Assembly (NCBI GenBank): GCA_041394885.1
Contig: JAWKHI010000019.1
Location: forward strand, 1 to 64,000
DNA length: 64,000 nucleotides
Origin: DSOI01 sp041394885
GTDB taxonomy: Bacteria; Acidobacteriota; Terriglobia; Bryobacterales; Bryobacteraceae
Direction of reading: 5' to 3'
Below the pieces are notes generated by a model. The model saw only the letters and a list, made by a program, of their open reading frames with translations, ran no database searches and had not been told where the DNA came from. Of the stretch, positions 36,937-46,320 are shown one piece after another. Each line of letters starts with the position of its first letter. Position 1 is the stretch's first letter. A program made the position numbers and the translations under genes.

Positions 36937-38167
36937 CCGCCTTGTATCCACCCCTGGACCGGTAGTAAAGGAACAACGCCCCAAAGATCACGGTGAGGAT
37001 CATCGGCAGGATCGCCACGTAGCGGAAGGCGGCCGCCGCGCCGTGGGTGTCATACCAACCGCCCATCACCGGCAGGATGAACGCCACCGAAAGGTTGCCC
37101 GTCCCGCCGATCACGGCCAGCGCGAGCGGACCGCCCTTCGGGAAGCGTTCCGAGGTCACGCCGAGCATCAGCGGCCAGAAATACGTCTTGCCGACGCCGA
37201 ACACCGTAGCCCAAACGAAGGCCTGCGTCATGGTGGTGACGTTGCTCAGTCCTAGGAGCCCGATGCAGGTGAGGATGGCGGAGATGGTAAGCACGCTGAG
37301 GGGCGACATCGCGTGGGCGAGCCGGCCTCCAAAGAAGCGGAGTAGGAACATGATACCGGCGGTGTAGACCAGGATCAGGATGCCCTGCATGTTGGCGAGC
37401 TTCGACATCACCGAGCCCACCCACTGGTCCGGACCGAGTTCGGAAGCGGCCGTCATCCACATGCAAATCCACCATAGAATGAACATCGGCCGGAACAGTT
37501 CGCGAACCATTTCCGAACTGGAGACGCCGGCGGCGACACGCTCGGTGGCGGGGAACTTCTCGTTCCAAACCATGAAGGCGTAGATGACGGCTGGAAGCAT
37601 GATGAGGGCGAGTTTCACCTGCCAGCCGAGCGTCATGGCCGAAGCGGTGACACCGGCCAGATCCAGCCCCATGATCTTGGTGAGCGCGTAGGAAAGCAGA
37701 CCGCCGATGATCAGGCCGCCCGGCCACCAGGCGTGTAGCATGTTCATGCGAGCCGTCTTGTCATCGGGGTACATGGTGGCCACTAGCGGATTGATGACGC
37801 CTTCCACCAGCCCTTGCGAGAGGCCGAGCGTGAGCATGCAGGCGTAGAGCACGAGGAACCCGGCGTCGCTGTACTGGATGGGTCCGGTGGGGCGCGGCGC
37901 GAACAAGATGCCGAGCACCGCGACGATGTAGCCGGCGGCGGAGACCAGCAGAAGACGGCGCATGCCGAAAAAGTCAACTAGGGAGCCGCCGATGAGGATC
38001 GAGAGCGTGAAGCCCCAGAATGCCGGGCTCAATATGAGCCCGGTTTGTTCCTTATTGAGGTGAAAGTCCGCGCCGAGAGCGTCGAGGATGTCGCCGCGGA
38101 TGGAGAAGACCATCGAGGTGGTGACAAGAGCGATGCAACTGGCGATGAATAGCTTGCGGGGATTCAT
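36926..38167 (-). CDS. MFS transporter
   Basis: The 413-residue protein has about twelve membrane helices and the loop 2-3 signature GGSLVDFFGMRRLLL typical of major facilitators. The helices are hydrophobic throughout, and the middle loop is short (MVWNEKFPATERVAAGVSSS). The substrate is unknown; the group resembles sugar or organic-acid transporters. It lies near the enolase/RraA sugar-acid genes, which hints at uptake of a sugar acid. The start is the ATG at 38167. Confidence 0.88.
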   Translation of the reverse strand: MNPRKLFIASCIALVTTSMVFSIRGDILDALGADFHLNKEQTGLILSPAFWGFTLSILIGGSLVDFFGMRRLLLVSAAGYIVAVLGILFAPRPTGPIQYSDAGFLVLYACMLTLGLSQGLVEGVINPLVATMYPDDKTARMNMLHAWWPGGLIIGGLLSYALTKIMGLDLAGVTASAMTLGWQVKLALIMLPAVIYAFMVWNEKFPATERVAAGVSSSEMVRELFRPMFILWWICMWMTAASELGPDQWVGSVMSKLANMQGILILVYTAGIMFLLRFFGGRLAHAMSPLSVLTISAILTCIGLLGLSNVTTMTQAFVWATVFGVGKTYFWPLMLGVTSERFPKGGPLALAVIGGTGNLSVAFILPVMGGWYDTHGAAAAFRYVAILPMILTVIFGALFLYYRSRGGYKAVKI

Positions 38168-38193
38168 AAACGGTCTCGCGTGAGTTTATCAGG

Positions 38194-38562
38194 TTTTGGC
38201 GCACCTGGACTCGCGCGGAGGCAGAGAACCGCCGGCTGAAGAGCACCGCGGACCAGCTTCGCAGCGACCTCGAAGAACGCGCGAAAGCTCTTCGCGTGCA
38301 GAATCAGGAGCAGACTGACTTGGCGGCGCGCCTTCAGGGACAGATCGATTCCGTCAAGGCCGCCATTTCCAAACTACGTCCGGTGGTGGAGCACCTCGAG
38401 GCCCAGGCTGCAAAACTGAACGAGGAAGTCCAGAGTCTACAGAGAGACCGGGACGACCTCCGACAGCGGAACCCGAACGTCGAAGAGGAAATTACCCGCC
38501 TCGAATCCGACAATCAGACGATTGCAGAAATTTCTGGCGAAAGCGCCGGATCGCAAAGCAGC
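38194..38562 (+). pseudogene. Headless coiled-coil protein fragment
   Basis: A frame open from about 38170 reads a continuous heptad-like coiled coil (WTRAEAENRRLKSTADQLRS, DLEERAKALRVQNQEQTDLA, KLNEEVQSLQRDRDDLRQRN). It has no ATG, GTG or TTG before 38296, and the coiled coil clearly begins earlier than that GTG. Past about 38560 the frame is only the shadow of the RraA-like gene. The gene has lost its N-terminus and probably its C-terminus. Confidence 0.6.
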
Positions 38563-38568
38563 CGTGAC

Positions 38569-39507
38569 CTATTGCTGCCGGCGTGCCGGAGTGGGCGGGG
38601 CCTGGCGCCTTTTCCGGTACTTCTCGTACCTTTCCGCGCCCAGCTTTTCCTTCAAGTGCTTGTCGTATTCCTCGCGCAGAGCTGGATCGCGCGGGGTGTA
38701 GTAGATGTCGGTGGAGACGTACTTGCCTTCGTCGAATTTCCGTTTGGTCCAATCGTCGTGGATGTGGGTGACCTCGGCGTCGTCGACCAAGTCCTCTACG
38801 TGGGCGGGCGGGATGAAGTAGACGCCTTCGGGATCGCCGAAGACGACGTCGCCCGGCATGACGGTGGCGCCGCCGATGCGGACAGGCACGTTGATGCCGC
38901 CGACCATGAGGTCGTGAATGGCGGGCGGAACGGCGGCGCGGAAATAGCCGGTCATGTCGAACGGAGCGATGCCGCGGAGATCGCGGATGGCGCCGTCGAT
39001 GACGAACCCGGTACCGGTCTTCTTCATGATGTAGTAGGCGAGATTATCGCCGATGATGCCGCCGAACTGAACGCCGGCGGCGTCGGCGACGAGCACGTCG
39101 CCGGGCTGCAGCATATCGAGCGTGGTCTGATGAGTGAGACGCCCGGAGTGTTTGCCGCCCCAATCGGCCTGGGCCACGCCGGCGACGTCGGGCCGCGACG
39201 GCATGAGTTGTACGGTGAAGGCGCGACCCACGAGGATCTTGCCGGGCTTGAGGATCTGCCAGCCGCCTTCGAACTGGTTGCGAAATCCGCGCTGGTTCAA
39301 GGCTAGCATCTCTTCGGCGGACATACCCTCCAGCTTCTCGAGCAGCGAATCGGGAACCTTCGGCCGTCCGTCGGGGAAGCGCTCGAACGGATTCGCGGCG
39401 GTGTAGCGAATGAGCCGGTCCTTATCGAAATCGATGACCTGGCCGCTCGCGGCCGCAACCGCCAGCAGCGCCAACACCGGGAATCGCAGCTTCGTCGTGT
39501 TCGTCAT
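38569..39507 (-). CDS. Exported RraA-like family protein
   Basis: The 312-residue protein has a signal peptide (LRFPVLALLAVAAASGQ) and the RraA/HMG-CHA aldolase core: KPGKILVGRAFTVQLMP, QPGDVLVADAAGVQFGGIIG, GFVIDGAIRDLRGI (the GxxxDGxxRD motif) and VMPGDVVFGDPEGVYFIP. Relatives include oxaloacetate decarboxylase/aldolases. The ATG at 39507 has GGGAGG eight bases ahead; an in-frame ATG at 39519 is part of that site. It directly follows the enolase-superfamily gene, so the pair probably acts on one sugar acid. Confidence 0.86.
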   Translation of the reverse strand: MTNTTKLRFPVLALLAVAAASGQVIDFDKDRLIRYTAANPFERFPDGRPKVPDSLLEKLEGMSAEEMLALNQRGFRNQFEGGWQILKPGKILVGRAFTVQLMPSRPDVAGVAQADWGGKHSGRLTHQTTLDMLQPGDVLVADAAGVQFGGIIGDNLAYYIMKKTGTGFVIDGAIRDLRGIAPFDMTGYFRAAVPPAIHDLMVGGINVPVRIGGATVMPGDVVFGDPEGVYFIPPAHVEDLVDDAEVTHIHDDWTKRKFDEGKYVSTDIYYTPRDPALREEYDKHLKEKLGAERYEKYRKRRQAPPTPARRQQ

Positions 39508-39519
39508 GACACCTCCCAT

Positions 39520-40779
39520 CTATGCAAAGAACGGCACGCCCGGAATGGCGTGGCGCCGCATGCCTTCCTCGTTGATTTCGACGCCAAGGCCCGGCTTTTC
39601 CGACACAGTGATGAAGCCCTTGTCGACCTTCGGGCCATCGTAGGTGACCATCTCGTTGTACATGGCGTTAGTGTCGAAGTAAGTCTGCCACTCGAGGATC
39701 ATGAAGTTCGGAACCGACGCGCAGACGTGGCACGAGGCCATGGCGCCGAGGAACGACGCCACCATGTGTGGTGCGAAGGGCACGTAGTAGAGATTGGCCA
39801 GGTTGGCGATCCGCTGACCCTCGCCGAGGCCGCCGGCCTTCTGGAGATCCGGCATCACGATGTCGGCGGCGCCAATCTCGAGGAGCTTGCGGAATCCATG
39901 AGCGAGGTAGATGTTCTCGCCCACGCAGATCGGCGTGCTGGTGGAATCGGCGATGAGCTTGAGTGCGTCCACATTTTCGGCCGGTACGGGTTCCTCGAGC
40001 CACATCATGTTGAGCGGCTCCAGGCGCTTGGCTACCTGGAGGGCGGTTGGGTAATCGTAGCGGGCGTGCATGTCGGCGCAGATGTCGATTTTGGGCCCGA
40101 CGGCCTCGCGGGCGGCTGCCATCTGGTCATACATGCGCTGCACTTCGGCCGGACTCGCGGTCCAGTTGAACTGGTCGTACTTATTGGGGTCGTTGGCCTG
40201 GTCGAGATCGAACTTGATGGCCGTGTAGCCGTTCTTGACGGCCTCGGCGGCAGCCTCAGCGAACTGTTCGGGTTTGGGGAGCCGGGTCTGATAGAGGGCG
40301 GTATCGAGGTAGACGCGGATCTTGTCGCGAAACTTGCCGCCCAGCAACTGATAGACGGGCACGCCCAAAGCTTTCCCGGCGAGGTCCCACAGCGCCGTCT
40401 CGACGGCCGTGAGCACGGCCACGTACATGCCGGACTGAGCGCCGCTAAAGACGCCGCCTCTGCGGATGGACTCGGCGAGGCGATGGACGTTGAGCGGATT
40501 CTGGTTCCGAAGGCGGCGGCCGAAGCCTTGGACGAGATGGTAGGTGCCGCCGACGGCGTCCACGGCTTCGCCACAGCCCCAGATGCCCTGGTTGGTATAC
40601 AGCTTGACGAACAGGCTGCCGCGGACGTAGCCGCATTTGAGGTCCGTGATCTTCAGGTTCGACGGGCTGGACGTCTTGGGAGCGTTCTCGACCGCCTGTG
40701 AGAACGCGGCGAGCGGATGCAGCGCGGCGGCGAGAGCACTGTTGGCCAGAAACGAACGGCGATTGCTGGTTTTTTGCAT
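39520..40779 (-). CDS. Exported enolase-superfamily (mandelate racemase/sugar-acid dehydratase-like) enzyme
   Basis: The 419-residue protein has a Tat-like signal (NRRSFLANSALAAAL). It then has the enolase-superfamily plan: capping domain, a KFD motif in YTAIKFDLDQA, and metal ligands in DICADMHARYD, MMWLEEPVPAEN and ICVGENIYLAHGF. FAPHMVASFLG provides the late His. The pattern fits galactonate- or related sugar-acid dehydratases. The ATG at 40779 has GGAGG upstream. It is 12 bases from the RraA-like gene. Confidence 0.88.
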   Translation of the reverse strand: MQKTSNRRSFLANSALAAALHPLAAFSQAVENAPKTSSPSNLKITDLKCGYVRGSLFVKLYTNQGIWGCGEAVDAVGGTYHLVQGFGRRLRNQNPLNVHRLAESIRRGGVFSGAQSGMYVAVLTAVETALWDLAGKALGVPVYQLLGGKFRDKIRVYLDTALYQTRLPKPEQFAEAAAEAVKNGYTAIKFDLDQANDPNKYDQFNWTASPAEVQRMYDQMAAAREAVGPKIDICADMHARYDYPTALQVAKRLEPLNMMWLEEPVPAENVDALKLIADSTSTPICVGENIYLAHGFRKLLEIGAADIVMPDLQKAGGLGEGQRIANLANLYYVPFAPHMVASFLGAMASCHVCASVPNFMILEWQTYFDTNAMYNEMVTYDGPKVDKGFITVSEKPGLGVEINEEGMRRHAIPGVPFFA

Positions 40780-40874
40780 GGCGGATCGCCTCCGTGACTG
40801 GCAATTCTAACACAGCCGTCACCGCAGTTACGCTTGTGCCGGCATGTTCGTGCCGGCATGTTTCGCGCGGACCC

Positions 40875-42185
40875 CTATCGCTTGCGGCCGGTGTAGGAGG
40901 CGGGGAGTCCGGAGTGCGTCTCGACGAGGATTTCGCGGATCGCGGTGCGATCGGCCTTGGAGAGGGAGGCGAACACGGGGGAGGTGTCGAGCCCGGTGAG
41001 CACTTCCCACAGGCGGCCGAACACGTACTCCCTCGCCACCGAGGGCAGGGCACGGAAGGCTTCCGACTCGATGAGGTAACTGCAGGGATAGCGCAGCAGC
41101 CGGGTCTTGAGGTCCAACTGATGGAGTGACCGGCCGCGCTTGTCTTTCTTGCCGCGCTCCTGAAACTCGGCGGCGAAGCGTGAGGCGCCCGTAACAGGCT
41201 CATTGAGAGGCGCTTCGTCGGTGAACAGCATGTAGCGAAGTGTTTCTTCGGCGGCGTTGCGGATGCTGGTTCGAGCCGGCTCCGGGAGGTCGTCGAGGGT
41301 GGAGGCCGAGGGGGTGGCGGCGAGCGCCATCCGAGTCTCGTAGCCGAGGCGAACGATCAGATTGACCATGCGCGTTTGATGTTCGAGCACCAGCAGCGAT
41401 ACGATGTCGCTTCCGCCGCTCAGGTAATCAATGTCGGTGATGTAGGGCGCAAGGTCGCGGACGTTGGTCCGGGCGCTGCCGAGGAGCGAACTCTCCACGC
41501 CGCCGCGGGCGTAGATTGCGTTGCCGAGGTGGGGCTGCTCGCCGTGTTCGCCGGAGACGTACCATCCGCCCCAGCGTTCTTTCATCGGGCTCCTGTGGTC
41601 TGTGATGAAACCGGGCGCGCGGTCAGGAACGCCGGAACGGTCCGGACGGACGGAACGGACGAACAGGCCTGGTACGCCGAGGGTGGCGGGTCCGGCATGG
41701 CAGGAGATGCATTCGGTGGTCCGGGCTTCGAAGCGGGGCTCGGCCGATTCCACCTGGCTCAGTGTGTAGAAGACGACGCCGAGTTTCGGGTCGAGTGAGG
41801 CCACCTCGACGACGTCGCCGCTGCGGACGTAGCCGACCGAGATCGTGTCGTTGTGATAGAGCGCGCGGGGAACGCGGGGGAAGATGCGGACGGCCTGAAA
41901 ACTGGTTTTCGAGAATACGAGCACTTGGGAGGAAACGGGGACGTTGAGTGCGTCGAGAACGGCAGGGAGGTATCCGAAACGGGGGTCGTAGCCAAGCTTG
42001 GCTTTGCCGGAATCGATTTTCTGCTGGAGGCGGGCAACGGGGTCAGCGGGCTGGGCGTTCCAATAGTCGATAGCGGCGTGTTCGGATGGGAGGATGCGGG
42101 CCTCGTCGATGAGGCTGGGCCGGCGTTCGAAGGCGCAGAGGGCAGTGGCCGCGGCGATCAGTAGGATGGTCTTGACGGGGGACAT
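40875..42185 (-). CDS. Exported mono-haem c-type cytochrome-like protein
   Basis: The 436-residue protein has a signal peptide (MSPVKTILLIAAATALCA) and one haem attachment motif, CISCH at 159-163. No downstream Met ligand is obvious. The rest is soluble and family-specific (ITDHRSPMKERWGGWYVSGE). The family is known as a hypothetical cytochrome in Acidobacteria and Verrucomicrobia and its role is unknown. It is divergent from the Oar-like receptor gene. Confidence 0.75.
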   Translation of the reverse strand: MSPVKTILLIAAATALCAFERRPSLIDEARILPSEHAAIDYWNAQPADPVARLQQKIDSGKAKLGYDPRFGYLPAVLDALNVPVSSQVLVFSKTSFQAVRIFPRVPRALYHNDTISVGYVRSGDVVEVASLDPKLGVVFYTLSQVESAEPRFEARTTECISCHAGPATLGVPGLFVRSVRPDRSGVPDRAPGFITDHRSPMKERWGGWYVSGEHGEQPHLGNAIYARGGVESSLLGSARTNVRDLAPYITDIDYLSGGSDIVSLLVLEHQTRMVNLIVRLGYETRMALAATPSASTLDDLPEPARTSIRNAAEETLRYMLFTDEAPLNEPVTGASRFAAEFQERGKKDKRGRSLHQLDLKTRLLRYPCSYLIESEAFRALPSVAREYVFGRLWEVLTGLDTSPVFASLSKADRTAIREILVETHSGLPASYTGRKR

Positions 42186-42187
42186 CT

Positions 42188-42214
42188 TGATATCCGGATC
42201 TAGATATCCAGATT
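42188..42214. repeat. Repeated GATATCC motif in the divergent promoter region
   Basis: GATATCC occurs twice as a direct repeat, fourteen bases apart, just upstream of the cytochrome start and before the receptor promoter. It could be an operator half-site pair, but no known regulator site matches. Confidence 0.35.
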
Positions 42215-42272
42215 ACGACTCCGCGGCGGAAATTGCAAGTCCCATGCCCGATGCACGAACCAAAACGGTCCA

Positions 42273-42301
42273 TTGCCGCCAAGCCGGACGTCTGGTATCA
42301 T
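42273..42301 (+). promoter_or_regulatory. Sigma70-like promoter of the TonB-dependent receptor gene
   Basis: TTGCCG (42273-42278) and TATCAT (42296-42301) are 17 bases apart, close to the consensus -35 and -10, and lie 33 bases before the ATG at 42334. This is the best promoter seen by eye in the window. Confidence 0.6.
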
Positions 42302-42333
42302 CCAAGCAAATCTTTTGTTTTAGGGGTTCGAAC

Positions 42334-45300
42334 ATGAACAGCGATTTCCGAGCGGCGTTGTGCGCCTTCACGGTAACTGCTTTGCTTGCCTCCGCCGTAT
42401 CCGCGCAGACGCAGTTTGCTTCCGTCCGGGGCGTGGTCGAGGATGGAACCGGCGCGGTGATACCGGGCGCGGCCCTCACGCTCACCAACATAGACCAGAA
42501 TCGTCCGTGGACCACCCGGACCAACGAATCCGGCGCATATGTGCTGCAGCAGATCCCGCCCGGCAACTATACGCTCGAGGTGGAGGCGCAAGGCTTCAAG
42601 AAATTCTCGCGCGCCGGGTTGATCCTGCAAGTGGCGCAGATCGCGGAGTTGAACATCGCGATGGAGATCGGCGCGGTCACCGAGACAGTGCAGGTGTCGG
42701 CGGAGACCCCGCTCCTCGAGACGGCCAGTTCCACGCTCGGCGAAGTGGTCAACTCGGTGACGAGCGAAAACCTTCCGCTCAACGGACGAAACGTGCTGCA
42801 ACTGGTGGCGCTGACGCCGGGCATCAACACGAACACGAGCTTCAGCAACTCCGGGCAGGGCGGGGGGAGCATCACCGCGGTTGGTTTTTCGGCCAACGGG
42901 GGACGGAATGTATCGACGGCGGTCATGCTCGACGGATCGCCGCAGGAAGTGATGGGCTACAACCAACCGGCGTATGTTCCGTCTCCGGATGCGCTGCAGG
43001 AGTTCAAGGTGCAGACCAACTCGATGTCGGCGGAGTATGGACGGACGGGCGGCGCGGTGGTGAACATGGTCCACCGGTCCGGCACGAGCGCGTTCCACGG
43101 CGTACTGTACGAGTTCCTGCGCAACAACGCGCTCGACGCCAACGGGTTCTTCAACAACCTGAACGGGCGTCAAAAGGCGGCATTCCGGTACAACCAATTC
43201 GGCTTCACCGCGGGCGGCCCGTTGACGCCGTCGCGCCAGACCACGTTCTTCTTCGTGAACTACGAGGGGATCCGGCAGGTAAACCCCGGCGAGGCGACAT
43301 TCAGCGTTCCCACGGCGGCGATGCGGCAGGGCGATTTCTCCCAGATCTCCGGTGTCATCAATGACCCGGCAACCATCAATGCCGCGGGCGTGCGGCAGCC
43401 CTTCGCCGGCCAGCGGATTCCTGCTTCGCGGTTTGACAAAGTGGGTGCCAAGTTCGTGTCGTTCTATCCGAACCCGAACCGGGATGGCGTGATCAACAAC
43501 TACTTCTCGCAGGCGGGATCGTCCACCGGCCGCAACAACGTTTCGTTCAAGATCGACAGGCGGATCTCAGACCGGCAGAATCTGTTCGGCCGCTTCTCCT
43601 GGGAAAACGCGACCACCAATCAGGCGAACCACTACGGTAACGTCGCGACGCCGACGCCGGGCTTCACGGGAGCACGAAACCGTAGCGGCACCGTCGATGA
43701 TTCCTATGTGGTGAATGGCTGGATTCTGCACGGCAATTACGGTTACTCGTACCACGCCAACCCACGCGGTCCGCTGGAGAATACGATCACTTCCACCGCG
43801 TTGGGTTTCCCCGCATCGGTGGACGCGGCGGCTCAATTCGCGATCTTCCCCACCGTGGCCGTGGCCGGGTACAGCCAACTGGGCCCGGAAGCGGGCTATA
43901 TCATCGGGAATAAGTTCGAGACCCACACGTGGTCCGGGGATGCCTCGAAGCTGATCGGCACGCACACGATCAAGCTCGGGGGAACGCACCGGCTGAATCG
44001 TGTTTCCAACTTCCGCCCCAACAATCCGAACGGCTCCTATAACTTCAATGACGTGTTTAGCCGGACCGCGTTCAATCGCACCGGCGGCGGCGATGCGATC
44101 GCGTCGATGCTGCTGGGGCTGGCCTCGGGCGGGCAGATGCGGTCCGAGCCTGTGCTCGGGTTGCAGGTGAAGTATTCGGCGCTCTACATCCAGGACGACT
44201 GGCGTTTGACGGACCGGTTGACGGTGAACGTCGGTCTGCGCTGGGACGCCGACTTCCCACAGACGGAGCGGTTCGACCGTGCGTCGTGGTTCGATCTGAA
44301 CGCGCCGATCGGGCTGAGCGCGCCCGGATTGGGCGAACTGCGCGGTGGGCTGGTCTTCGCGGGCGCGCGGACGCCAGGGGCCCCGCGCGGCATCAAGGAC
44401 CTGGACAAGAACAACTTCGCGCCGCGCCTTGGGCTGGCGTATAAGGTGAGCAACCGGCTGGTGGTCCGCACCGGGGCGGGAATCTTCTATTCGCCCACCA
44501 CGGGATTCGGGCCCAACGCGACCAACGCGGGAGCTCTCGGCTTTAACGTGATTACGCCCTTCACCGCCTCGATCGACGGGAACCGCACACCTTACACGAC
44601 GCTGAGCAATCCGTTTCCGGACGGGTTCAACGTTCCAGAAAACGGGTCCAAGGGGCTGCAGACGTTCGTCGGCCAGGCGATCAACGCAAACCTGCGGTAT
44701 GACCGCGTGCCTTACACAGTCCAATGGAACTTCGACGTGCAGTATGAACTGCCCGATAGCATGCTTCTCGACGTCGCCTACGCGGGCAACAGTGGCGTCA
44801 AGCTCCAGGCCAATTCGCAGTTGAACCAGATTCCCGATTCGGCGCTGGCGCTGGGCGACCAGTTGAACGCGGTAGTGCCGAATCCGTTTTTCGGCGTGCT
44901 GCCGGCGACGACCAACCTCGGCCGGGCCACCACCACGCGTTCGCAGTTGCTGCGTCCGTATCCGTGGCTGACGGGCTTGACGCACCAGTGGGGCTCGCAA
45001 GCGCACTCGAGCTATCACGCGTTGCAGACGAAGTTCCGGAAGCGCTACGCCAACGGGCTGCAGTTCCTGCTGGCCTACACATGGTCAAAGACCATTGACG
45101 ACGTATCGTCGGTGGCGGGCTTTCTGGGCGACCAGAATCCCGGCTACACCAACAACAACCGGCGGGACCTGGACCGGTCCCTTTCGGCGTCCCACATTCC
45201 GCACAATCTGGCGTTCAACTACCAGTGGGAGCTGCCATTCGGTAAGGGCCGCCGCTTCCTGAACACGGGGGGAGCGGCCAACATCCTGCTCGGCGGATGG

Positions 45301-45744
45301 ACTCTCAACGGGATCACTTCGATCCAATCCGGCACGCCGATTTCGATCGATTCGCGCAACAACACCACGGCATCGCAGGGTGGCGGCCAGCGTCCAAACT
45401 CCACCGGCATCTCGAGTGCGACGCCGGGCAGCGCGAAGGACCGCATCTATGGATGGTTCAACCCGGCGGCGTTTCAGGACGCGGCGCCCTACACGTTCGG
45501 CAACGTCGGGCGGTTCCTTCCCGACAACTTCGGCCCGGGGTCGCACAACTGGGATGTCTCGATTTTGAAGAACTTCCCGGTGACCGAGCGGCTGCGGCTG
45601 CAGTTCCGCGGAGAGCTGTTCAATGCGTTCAACATCGTCAACTTCCGGAATCCGGCGGCGACGTTTGGGCAGCCCAATTTCGGCCGGATTACAGCCACCG
45701 ACGCGGCGCGCATCATTCAGTTCGGGTTGAAGCTGTATTATTGA
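42334..45744 (+). CDS. Oar-like TonB-dependent receptor
   Basis: The 1136-residue protein has a signal peptide (LCAFTVTALLASAVSAQ) and a carboxypeptidase-regulatory-like domain (residues 28-105, with GVVEDGTGAVIPGAALTLTN). A plug region contains VNSVTSENLPLNGRNVLQLV. The long beta-barrel ends NFGRITATDAARIIQFGLKL with two terminal Tyr. Such receptors are expanded in Acidobacteria, probably for uptake of glycans or peptides. The start is the ATG at 42334. A small ORF follows four bases after the stop. Confidence 0.93.
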   Translation: MNSDFRAALCAFTVTALLASAVSAQTQFASVRGVVEDGTGAVIPGAALTLTNIDQNRPWTTRTNESGAYVLQQIPPGNYTLEVEAQGFKKFSRAGLILQVAQIAELNIAMEIGAVTETVQVSAETPLLETASSTLGEVVNSVTSENLPLNGRNVLQLVALTPGINTNTSFSNSGQGGGSITAVGFSANGGRNVSTAVMLDGSPQEVMGYNQPAYVPSPDALQEFKVQTNSMSAEYGRTGGAVVNMVHRSGTSAFHGVLYEFLRNNALDANGFFNNLNGRQKAAFRYNQFGFTAGGPLTPSRQTTFFFVNYEGIRQVNPGEATFSVPTAAMRQGDFSQISGVINDPATINAAGVRQPFAGQRIPASRFDKVGAKFVSFYPNPNRDGVINNYFSQAGSSTGRNNVSFKIDRRISDRQNLFGRFSWENATTNQANHYGNVATPTPGFTGARNRSGTVDDSYVVNGWILHGNYGYSYHANPRGPLENTITSTALGFPASVDAAAQFAIFPTVAVAGYSQLGPEAGYIIGNKFETHTWSGDASKLIGTHTIKLGGTHRLNRVSNFRPNNPNGSYNFNDVFSRTAFNRTGGGDAIASMLLGLASGGQMRSEPVLGLQVKYSALYIQDDWRLTDRLTVNVGLRWDADFPQTERFDRASWFDLNAPIGLSAPGLGELRGGLVFAGARTPGAPRGIKDLDKNNFAPRLGLAYKVSNRLVVRTGAGIFYSPTTGFGPNATNAGALGFNVITPFTASIDGNRTPYTTLSNPFPDGFNVPENGSKGLQTFVGQAINANLRYDRVPYTVQWNFDVQYELPDSMLLDVAYAGNSGVKLQANSQLNQIPDSALALGDQLNAVVPNPFFGVLPATTNLGRATTTRSQLLRPYPWLTGLTHQWGSQAHSSYHALQTKFRKRYANGLQFLLAYTWSKTIDDVSSVAGFLGDQNPGYTNNNRRDLDRSLSASHIPHNLAFNYQWELPFGKGRRFLNTGGAANILLGGWTLNGITSIQSGTPISIDSRNNTTASQGGGQRPNSTGISSATPGSAKDRIYGWFNPAAFQDAAPYTFGNVGRFLPDNFGPGSHNWDVSILKNFPVTERLRLQFRGELFNAFNIVNFRNPAATFGQPNFGRITATDAARIIQFGLKLYY

Positions 45745-45747
45745 GGC

Positions 45748-46170
45748 GTGCGGATCACATATACGGCGTCGATTGACGGTTGCGTGCCGCTCTCGTTCCA
45801 AGAGGCGTTCGAGATCAGTCCGGCAGGGGCGGCCAAGCCTCTCCTGCCGGGAGCCTCGACCGGACTCACGGGCGCCGGTGTGCCGTTCGACGGCTCCTTC
45901 TACGTTCAGGGCAACACGCAAACCCTTCCGGGCTCGACCATCATAGTGTTCCGAGGATGCGTGAATGCGGCTGCCGCCGGTCCAGCCCGGCTGTGGCTGG
46001 CCCAGTGCCGGAGTGGGCGCGCGCCGTCGAAACGGATCGCGGTCACTGCCAGCGCGAACGGGGCGGAGATCCGGCGGTTTCAGGGAACCGGACGTCCCCT
46101 TCCGGCCAAGGGGACGGATGTGGCGATGGAGGAACTCGTGCTGGCTGTCGAGGGTTGGTCGGTCCGATAG
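45748..46170 (+). CDS. Hypothetical protein downstream of the TonB receptor
   Basis: The 140-residue frame starts with a GTG four bases after the receptor stop. It has two Cys, a Gly/Ala-rich middle and no signal peptide. Composition is plausible for a beta-rich protein (GVPFDGSFYVQGNTQTLPGS, TIIVFRGCVNAAAA), but no family is recognised. It could be a chance frame in GC-rich DNA. Confidence 0.45.
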   Translation: MRITYTASIDGCVPLSFQEAFEISPAGAAKPLLPGASTGLTGAGVPFDGSFYVQGNTQTLPGSTIIVFRGCVNAAAAGPARLWLAQCRSGRAPSKRIAVTASANGAEIRRFQGTGRPLPAKGTDVAMEELVLAVEGWSVR

Positions 46171-46185
46171 AGGGGATGGGGAGTT

Positions 46186-46261
46186 TGGTGGACGGCATGG
46201 GATTCGAACCCACGACCCCCACGTTGCGAACGTGGTGCTCTCCCAGCTGAGCTAGCCGCCC
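46186..46261 (-). tRNA. tRNA-Ala (anticodon CGC)
   Basis: The reverse strand folds as a full cloverleaf of 76 bases with CCA encoded. The acceptor stem is GGGCGGC/GCCGTCC, which contains the G3-U70 pair that identifies tRNA-Ala. The anticodon arm is CCACG-TTCGCAA-CGTGG and the T-arm includes GGTTCGAATCC. It decodes GCG. Confidence 0.95.
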
Positions 46262-46320
46262 ACAGTGACCGAATACCGCCACCGACTCTACTATCCTAAC
46301 ATGAGACAATCGAAGGTTAG

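Noticed and set aside
42188..42214. GATATCC repeats as a known operator
   Set aside because: The motif matches no regulator site I know; only the repeat is reported.
46186..46261. tRNA-Ala as an integration site for a nearby island
   Set aside because: No integrase, no repeat of the tRNA 3' end and no change in gene style was seen on either side.
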